A stretch of 11,384 nucleotides of DNA, taken from positions 19,769 to 31,152 of the forward strand of contig PBHQ01000012.1 of the NCBI GenBank assembly GCA_002719475.1. Reading direction: 5' to 3'. Source of the DNA: Methanobacteriota archaeon (GTDB lineage: Archaea > Thermoplasmatota > Poseidoniia > Poseidoniales > Poseidoniaceae). A program made the translations under genes and the position numbers. Of the stretch, positions 7,327-11,384 are shown piece after piece (within the stretch, counting starts at the first letter, position 1; each line of letters starts with the position of its first letter). A model generated the notes under the pieces. The model was not told the origin of the DNA. It did not search any database and saw only the letters and a list, made by a program, of their open reading frames with translations.

Positions 7327-8547
7327 ATGCAGTCTAACCTGTCAGCGCATTTCCTTAGACAGGACATTATCGACAAATTGCTGGCAGAAGGAGAATCAGA
7401 TTCCAAGGAGGCTAGCCTTTACGCCAACAGATTGTTGGAGATTGCCCACATAGAGGATTCAGAACATGCAGGACTGATGGATCCCTTTGACCGTTCAGTA
7501 GCCATCGTCTTTGAGTTGTTCAGGGATGAGGACCTTAATCCCTGGAATGTCGATTTGTCGCAATTCCTCAAACTATTTTCTGAGAGAATCAAGAAGGATG
7601 CCAAGAATGTGGACCTACCTGCTTGCGGCCGTCTAATCAGGCTTGCTTGGGAAGTTCTACATGGGCAGGCAGCGGGCCTTCTAGAGCGCGCCCTAAGAGA
7701 TGATGAGCAGGAAGATGAAGACCTATTCACCGAATGGGGATGGGAGATGGAGTACGATGATGATGAGTTTTCTTTCACTACAAACGTGTTAACTGGTAGC
7801 GTGGAAGAGAAACTCCCAAACCTGTTCAATGAGAGGATTCGTAGAGATGAAGGCCGACAAGTAACTCTAGGCGAGTTGCTTTCAGCTCTCAAGGATGCAT
7901 GCGATGATGCGGATGAACTGAAGTTGCGCGAGGAGAATCGAATTCGCCATGCTGAAGATGTCAAACACGCTTTGAGTAATGTTGGAGCAAGAATGCACGA
8001 TGAGAATTTGGACGGAGATATCAAGATGTGCTGGGCTGCGATGAAGAAAGTTGCATTGGATAATGGTCGTAAGTCCGGAGATGAGATCCCAGTCGAGGAA
8101 GTCATCGCACAGTTACGCACCGATCTCTTGGAGGAATATGGCAATGAAGTGGAAGGACTTGATGGAGAAGCCAATGTCACTGCTTTCATATCAACTCTTT
8201 TCCTAACGCATCGTGGTTTTGCTGAAGTAAAGCAGAAAGTAGTGCCGAATGGTGAAGTAATATTACTCGATAAATGGCCTGAGTTAACCGATTTTTCCGA
8301 AGTTCAAGCTTTGATCAAAGGAGAGAGGGATGAACATTCACAGAAGATCAAATTTCAGGCAGGAGGAAGGCAGCAACATCTTGCCAGAGTGGCTAGAAGG
8401 GCCAAAGAACAGGCTCGTAAAGAGGCCGAAGAAGCAGAAGCCGCGGCTGCTGCAGCAATCGAAGAGGGATCGAATGTAGATTCCGAAGAGGCTGAAGTAC
8501 CTGTAATCGAAATAACATTACCAGATGGAATGGAGGACTTACAATGA
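7327..8547 (+). CDS. scpA: Condensin kleisin subunit ScpA (enlarged)
   Basis: Kleisin that bridges the two SMC heads and binds ScpB. At 406 aa it is much longer than the usual 220-280. The N-terminal SMC-neck-binding region is visible at about 51-122: DPFDRSVAIVFELF, then LNPWNVDLSQFLKLF, then LPACGRLIRLAWEVLHGQAAGLL, matching the family pattern of a helical bundle followed by a residue run corresponding to LxxAAxLLxxKSxxLLP. An acidic stretch (125-147: DDEQEDED and EYDDDEF) follows. VTLGELLSALKDA at 179-191 is the usual middle motif. The C-terminal winged helix is at about 255-315 (VTAFISTLFLTHRGFAEVKQK ends in a GEVILL strand). Residues 316-406 are an extra tail: basic with Arg/Ala (352-367), then Ala/Glu-rich and acidic. 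It lies 13 bp after smc and overlaps scpB by 4 bp. The assignment rests on motif order plus operon position; primary sequence identity in this family is low. Confidence 0.88.
   Translation: MQSNLSAHFLRQDIIDKLLAEGESDSKEASLYANRLLEIAHIEDSEHAGLMDPFDRSVAIVFELFRDEDLNPWNVDLSQFLKLFSERIKKDAKNVDLPACGRLIRLAWEVLHGQAAGLLERALRDDEQEDEDLFTEWGWEMEYDDDEFSFTTNVLTGSVEEKLPNLFNERIRRDEGRQVTLGELLSALKDACDDADELKLREENRIRHAEDVKHALSNVGARMHDENLDGDIKMCWAAMKKVALDNGRKSGDEIPVEEVIAQLRTDLLEEYGNEVEGLDGEANVTAFISTLFLTHRGFAEVKQKVVPNGEVILLDKWPELTDFSEVQALIKGERDEHSQKIKFQAGGRQQHLARVARRAKEQARKEAEEAEAAAAAAIEEGSNVDSEEAEVPVIEITLPDGMEDLQ
8532..8536 (+). promoter_or_regulatory. Shine-Dalgarno of scpB
   Basis: GGAGG lies inside the end of scpA, 7 nt before ATG 8544. 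Together with the ATGA overlap it implies translational coupling of the two subunits. Confidence 0.65.
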
Positions 8548-9230
8548 GCTATGAATTGGAAACACTGATTGAAGCAACGCTATTTGGAGCGGGTAAATCG
8601 ATGACCGTAGAAGAATTATCACTCGACTTGGAAGTGACACAAGCAGAGATATCAGAATCTCTGTCTACATTGCAGACTTCTCTGAAGAGAAGGCGTGGTG
8701 GGGCTTTGCAACTGGCTGACATTAGTGGGCGTTGGGCCTTGGAAGTAAAGCCCAAGGTGGCGCAGCACCTACCTTGTAATGCTAAGACAGATATCCCTGG
8801 GAAGTTATTGAAATCAGCTTCATTGATTGCATTCCATCAACCTATGTTGCAGAGTCGTTTGGTAGAATTGCTTGGGCAGAGAACTTATGATCACGTTAGA
8901 GAACTCGTTCAACTTGGCCTCGTTGAGAGAAGGCGTAAGGGCAATACCAAGCAATTGACAACTACTCGTCGCTTTTCAGAAATATTTGGCTGTCCTCATA
9001 CGGATAAGCGCAAGGTAAGGGCATGGTTCCGTGAGCAGGCTGCAGGATTGGGCTTGACTTCTGGAGGTTCAGAAAGACCAATGGCATTGACTGAGGAACA
9101 AACCGAATTACCCTTGCAGGATGATTCTGGATTCGAAGCGATTGCCCAAAGGGCTGGTGAGCACACTTCAGAAGATGGCGCTAATGAAGAAGCGCCTTCA
9201 GAAGAGGTGGAACTCACTGCTGAAGAGTGA
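8544..9230 (+). CDS. scpB: Condensin kite subunit ScpB
   Basis: Dimeric winged-helix (kite) partner of ScpA in the SMC complex. The protein is 228 aa; bacterial ScpB proteins are about 190-200. The first winged helix is at about 5-78 (LETLIEATLFGAGKSMTVEEL, a typical ScpB opening). The second is at about 88-150: LLKSASLIAFHQPMLQSRLVELLG corresponds to the family block LETLAIIAYxQPVTRxEIExIRG, then LVQLGLVERRRKGNTKQLTTTRRFSEIFG corresponds to the gLI...GR...TT..FL..FG ending. Residues from about 183 form an acidic, low-complexity tail (EEQTE, HTSEDGANEEAPSEEVE). It overlaps scpA by 4 bp and its TGA directly touches the stop of the convergent mvaA. Confidence 0.9.
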   Translation: MSYELETLIEATLFGAGKSMTVEELSLDLEVTQAEISESLSTLQTSLKRRRGGALQLADISGRWALEVKPKVAQHLPCNAKTDIPGKLLKSASLIAFHQPMLQSRLVELLGQRTYDHVRELVQLGLVERRRKGNTKQLTTTRRFSEIFGCPHTDKRKVRAWFREQAAGLGLTSGGSERPMALTEEQTELPLQDDSGFEAIAQRAGEHTSEDGANEEAPSEEVELTAEE

Positions 9231-10523
9231 CTATCTCTTCCTGTATTCGGCCAACATACTGTCAATCAGGCTCTGAGTGACCGGTTGCCCCGATTCATTG
9301 ACCATGTCTGCAACAGCCTCAATCTCCTCTCCTTTAGCACCGGAAGAGATGGCCATGTTTCGCAGATGAAGGCGCATGTGTCCTGATTGAATGCCCGTGG
9401 TTGACAAGGCTCGCATTGCTCCAAGATTCTGAGCAAGTCCTGCACAGGCCATGACTCCGGCCAATTCTCGTGCTGAATCAACCCCTAGAATCTTGAGATT
9501 TGTTCTTGCTGCTGGGTGAACCTTGGTCGCTCCACCAACTATTCCAACTGCTAGAGGTAACTCGATGCTTCCTTCAAGGTCTCCATCTTCATTTTGCCAC
9601 CATTTTGCCAGACTTCCATAGCGCCCCTGGTCGTGAGAGACCCAAGCGTGGCAAGATGCTTCCACTGCTCTCCAATCCTGTCCACATGCCAAGGCAATGG
9701 CCGAAATTGCATTCATCGTACCCTTGTTATGAGTGGTTGCTCTAAATGGATCCACTGAGGCGAAGCGGAATGCTTCAAGTATTCCAGAAATAATCTCTAG
9801 CCCTTCTTCTCGACCGCCTCCATTGGACAATTCCTCAGCGGTAAATGTAGCCCTAGATCTAGCTAGGCGGTGAATGGCTAAGTTGGATAATATGCGAAGA
9901 TTTGCTCTTCCTCCTGACAATTCCTCAATCTTTGGCGCAACTAATTCAGCCATTGTATTGACCGCATTGGCGCCCATGGCATCTTTGCAATCTACCAATA
10001 TGTGTACTATCAGCATAGAATGTTCCTGAAATGGTCTACAGCGAATCTCCTTGCATCCGCCTCCTAATTTGACCATAGTTGATGGTAGGCTGTTGCATAT
10101 TTCAACAACTGAATCAGCATTATCCAATATGGCATTAGTCGCCTTTTCAATATCTGGAACATCTATCAATTGAATCTGACCGATCATTATCGAATCATCA
10201 ACTTCCGTTCTGAAACCACCCTTGGCGTGGCATCTTTTGGCAATGTTCGAAGCTGCTGCAATGACCGATGATTCCTCTATGCAATAAGGAATCAAGTATG
10301 GTTTATGATCGATGATGAAATTGGTAGCCAAGCCAACGGGTAAAGCCATCGTCCCCACTACATTCTCTACCATCTTGTCTGCCATCTCATCTTCTAAGCC
10401 ACCTCCATCGCTCAAGGACGAAATATCTTCGGCATTCAATCCCGCTACTTGACTCAGTAATTGCCTACGCTCTTCAAGACTCAAACGAAAGAATCCCGGA
10501 AGGCGACTGTCATCAACTGGCAT
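9231..10523 (-). CDS. mvaA: Class II hydroxymethylglutaryl-CoA reductase
   Basis: Interconverts HMG-CoA and mevalonate with a nicotinamide cofactor; in archaea it supplies mevalonate for isoprenoid lipids. At 430 aa it matches the soluble class II enzymes such as that of Pseudomonas mevalonii, without a membrane anchor. Seen: SRLPGF start at 6-11, ENVVGTMALPVGLATNF (53-69), EESSVIAAAS with catalytic E83, the cofactor-binding DAMGANAVNTMAE (181-193), HNKG with catalytic K267, GQDWRAVEA with D283, GIVGGATKVHP (327-337), and SGHMRLH with catalytic H382. The ATG at 10523 is supported by alignment of SRLPGF with the family N-terminus; an in-frame TAG lies about 25 nt upstream. No Shine-Dalgarno precedes it. 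Class II enzymes in Archaeoglobus and Thermoplasmatales are established as acquired from bacteria. The direction and cofactor (NADH or NADPH) cannot be read safely from sequence. Confidence 0.96.
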   Translation of the reverse strand: MPVDDSRLPGFFRLSLEERRQLLSQVAGLNAEDISSLSDGGGLEDEMADKMVENVVGTMALPVGLATNFIIDHKPYLIPYCIEESSVIAAASNIAKRCHAKGGFRTEVDDSIMIGQIQLIDVPDIEKATNAILDNADSVVEICNSLPSTMVKLGGGCKEIRCRPFQEHSMLIVHILVDCKDAMGANAVNTMAELVAPKIEELSGGRANLRILSNLAIHRLARSRATFTAEELSNGGGREEGLEIISGILEAFRFASVDPFRATTHNKGTMNAISAIALACGQDWRAVEASCHAWVSHDQGRYGSLAKWWQNEDGDLEGSIELPLAVGIVGGATKVHPAARTNLKILGVDSARELAGVMACAGLAQNLGAMRALSTTGIQSGHMRLHLRNMAISSGAKGEEIEAVADMVNESGQPVTQSLIDSMLAEYRKR

Positions 10524-10569
10524 CTGAATCTGTTTGTGCGAGTGATGCTATGGCCTCAAGGTTTGCCAT
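10513..10569 (-). other. Short upstream ORF overlapping the mvaA start
   Basis: An 18-codon frame (MANLEAIASLAQTDSDAS, stop TGA at 10515-10513) begins 46 nt before the mvaA ATG in a different frame and ends 8 nt inside mvaA. mvaA itself has no Shine-Dalgarno, so termination and restart could deliver ribosomes to it. It also lacks its own Shine-Dalgarno. It may be a chance frame. Confidence 0.2.
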
Positions 10570-10586
10570 TGTAAAATCAGTATATC

Positions 10587-10744
10587 AACGCGTTCAACGC
10601 GTTAATTTATGCGTTAAAAAAGCGTTAACTGTGCGTTAAAATGAAATGTTATCGCTCCAATTATTCACAATTCTTGAAACAATATGCCGATTGGCTATGC
10701 GATTGACGCGTTCAACTAATGCTCTATCAACGCGTCAACGCATG
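10587..10744. repeat. Cluster of GCGTTAA / AACGCGTT repeats, partly ~11-bp phased
   Basis: Two perfect palindromes AACGCGTT lie at 10587-10594 and 10596-10603. The half-site GCGTTAA occurs at 10599, 10611, 10622 and 10633 (steps of 12, 11 and 11 bp), so the same face of the helix is presented. A second group follows after about 65 bp: TTGACGCGTTCAA at 10703-10715 and AACGCGTCAACGC at 10729-10741. This is the pattern of a cooperative DNA-binding site (operator array or initiator/partition repeats). It does not look like a CRISPR: the units are too short and there are no unique spacers of constant size. Confidence 0.7.
10603..10610 (-). promoter_or_regulatory. Candidate TATA box of mvaA
   Basis: ATAAATTA on the minus strand would place a transcription start near 10580, about 55 nt before the mvaA ATG. 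It overlaps the GCGTTAA element at 10599-10605, so a protein bound to the array could block or assist TBP. This is inference from position; the consensus match is modest. Confidence 0.3.
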
Positions 10745-10779
10745 AACACTTATGAGCCGAAGTAGAATTCCACCCATTC

Positions 10780-11384
10780 ATGCGTAGCCTAGTTCTGGAA
10801 GACCTTCCCCCTTTGAGGGAGAACCCATTCAATGGCAGGCCGTTAGAAAGGAATGAATTCCGCTTGTTGGGGGGAAGGGATGATCAAATTACATTTCTTA
10901 CATCATTGATCAGACAACGTTCTCCGAGAATGATTCTGCTCAAAGGTGAACGTGGTTCTGGCAGAACCTCGATGATTCATGCTTTGGCATCTCAAACAGA
11001 ATTGCATCGTTCATTCACCATGTTCCCACACGAAGAACATGCAATGCGATTGCTAAATGAAACATTTTCGATGCTAGTGGGATTCGATAGGCCTCCGCAT
11101 GTGACTTCTATGGTTGAGCACATGGTCGAAGCAGTATCTTCCTATCATGGACCTTTGCAGTTGATAACCTATGATTTCCCAAATGCCTCTGGCCCCCTTC
11201 TGTGTTCTTCTATGCAGCGCTTAACTGGCGCCTTAAGGAGGCTCAAAGCTTTGGTATTGGTAACTGTGACGCCTGAACAGTTCCAAGCATTCCCCGATGA
11301 TTTGGTCAACGAATTTGATAGCGTTGTAGAATTGGAACCTGTTTGCGAGGACGGAATCAAGGAAATCGTGGAAAGAAGAATAGC
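10780..11384 (+). CDS. ORC/Cdc6-like AAA+ protein with degenerate Walker motifs, 3'-truncated
   Basis: The frame runs from ATG 10780 off the right edge (201 complete codons visible); an in-frame TGA at 10753-10755 and no other start codon after it fix the beginning. The N-terminus ENPFNGRPLERNEFRLLGGRDDQ resembles the segment before the P-loop of archaeal Orc1/Cdc6 and related AAA proteins. The P-loop reads GERGSGRT (residues 56-63), with Arg62 where the catalytic lysine should be. The Walker B strand LQLITYDF (126-133) has Asp132, but Phe replaces Glu. A later ALVLVTVT strand (157-164) sits at the sensor-1 position and LEPVCEDGIKEIVERR (185-200) resembles the linker to the lid helices. ATP may be bound weakly but is unlikely to be hydrolysed normally. 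There is no Shine-Dalgarno; a leaderless transcript is possible. Whether it is a true initiator homologue or another ATPase cannot be settled without the C-terminal domain. Confidence 0.7.
   Translation, partial: MRSLVLEDLPPLRENPFNGRPLERNEFRLLGGRDDQITFLTSLIRQRSPRMILLKGERGSGRTSMIHALASQTELHRSFTMFPHEEHAMRLLNETFSMLVGFDRPPHVTSMVEHMVEAVSSYHGPLQLITYDFPNASGPLLCSSMQRLTGALRRLKALVLVTVTPEQFQAFPDDLVNEFDSVVELEPVCEDGIKEIVERRI

Larger units (their letters stand above)
10524..10779. promoter_or_regulatory. Divergent intergenic region between mvaA and the AAA+ gene
   Basis: This 256-bp AT-rich region holds no tRNA or other recognised gene, apart from the short upstream ORF noted at its left end. Its content is a cluster of GCGTTAA / AACGCGTT elements (10587-10744), with a stretch lacking repeats at about 10640-10702. 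Promoters for both flanking genes must lie here. A TATA-like ATAAATTA (minus strand, 10603-10610) sits inside the repeats. On the plus strand CTTATGA (10749-10755) lies about 28 bp before ATG 10780, the spacing expected for leaderless transcription. Confidence 0.5.

Noticed and set aside
7419..8189. Long minus-strand open frame (about 256 codons) opposite scpA
   Set aside because: It is antisense to a well-supported gene. Its Ser/Arg-rich composition is what the complement of Glu- and Asp-rich codons produces; similar frames lie opposite smc.
10587..10736. ACGCGT elements as eukaryotic MluI cell-cycle boxes
   Set aside because: The hexamer is shared, but the associated factors are fungal/eukaryotic; there is no reason to expect them in an archaeon.
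10587..10744. CRISPR array
   Set aside because: The units are 7-18 bp with no constant-length unique spacers, and no cas gene is visible.
10524..10779. tRNA or small RNA gene in the intergenic region
   Set aside because: No cloverleaf, T-loop motif or stable GC-rich fold is visible; the region is AT-rich and dominated by short repeats.

Overview
The window looks like chromosomal DNA of a mesophilic archaeon, most likely a marine euryarchaeon of the Thermoplasmatota side (Poseidoniales / Marine Group II or a close relative). Three things point there. A class II (bacterial-type) HMG-CoA reductase, the type known from Thermoplasmatales and Archaeoglobus, serves a mevalonate pathway for archaeal lipids. 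A complete smc-scpA-scpB operon is present. Base composition is moderate, genes are tightly packed, and Shine-Dalgarno use is mixed. The taxonomic call is inference; there is no rRNA gene here.

Layout, left to right. (1) The 3' part of a ketopantoate reductase gene (CoA/pantothenate synthesis, + strand) enters from the left edge and ends 2 bp from the stop of a convergent L-aspartate oxidase gene, nadB (NAD synthesis, - strand). (2) A divergent intergenic region of about 110 bp separates nadB from an unrecognised four-helix membrane protein that ends in two back-to-back DnaJ-like CXXCXGXG motifs. (3) After a 153-bp gap come smc, scpA and scpB on the + strand, with 13-bp spacing and then a 4-bp ATGA overlap, each with a good Shine-Dalgarno. 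They encode the whole SMC-kleisin-kite complex (prokaryotic condensin). All three proteins carry acidic C-terminal tails, and ScpA is much longer than usual. (4) scpB abuts, with zero spacing, the convergent gene mvaA (class II HMG-CoA reductase, - strand). (5) A 256-bp intergenic region between the divergent mvaA and the last gene carries an array of GCGTTAA / AACGCGTT repeats, part of it spaced at about 11 bp. (6) The window ends inside a + strand gene for an ORC/Cdc6-like AAA+ protein in which the Walker A lysine is arginine and the Walker B glutamate is phenylalanine.

Functionally this is mostly housekeeping: cofactor synthesis (CoA, NAD), isoprenoid synthesis and chromosome organisation. 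The parts least explained by known families are the repeat array, the degenerate ATPase beside it, and the zinc-finger membrane protein upstream of the condensin operon. The array could be an operator for mvaA and/or the ATPase gene, or a binding region for an ORC-like protein. The sequence alone does not decide this.
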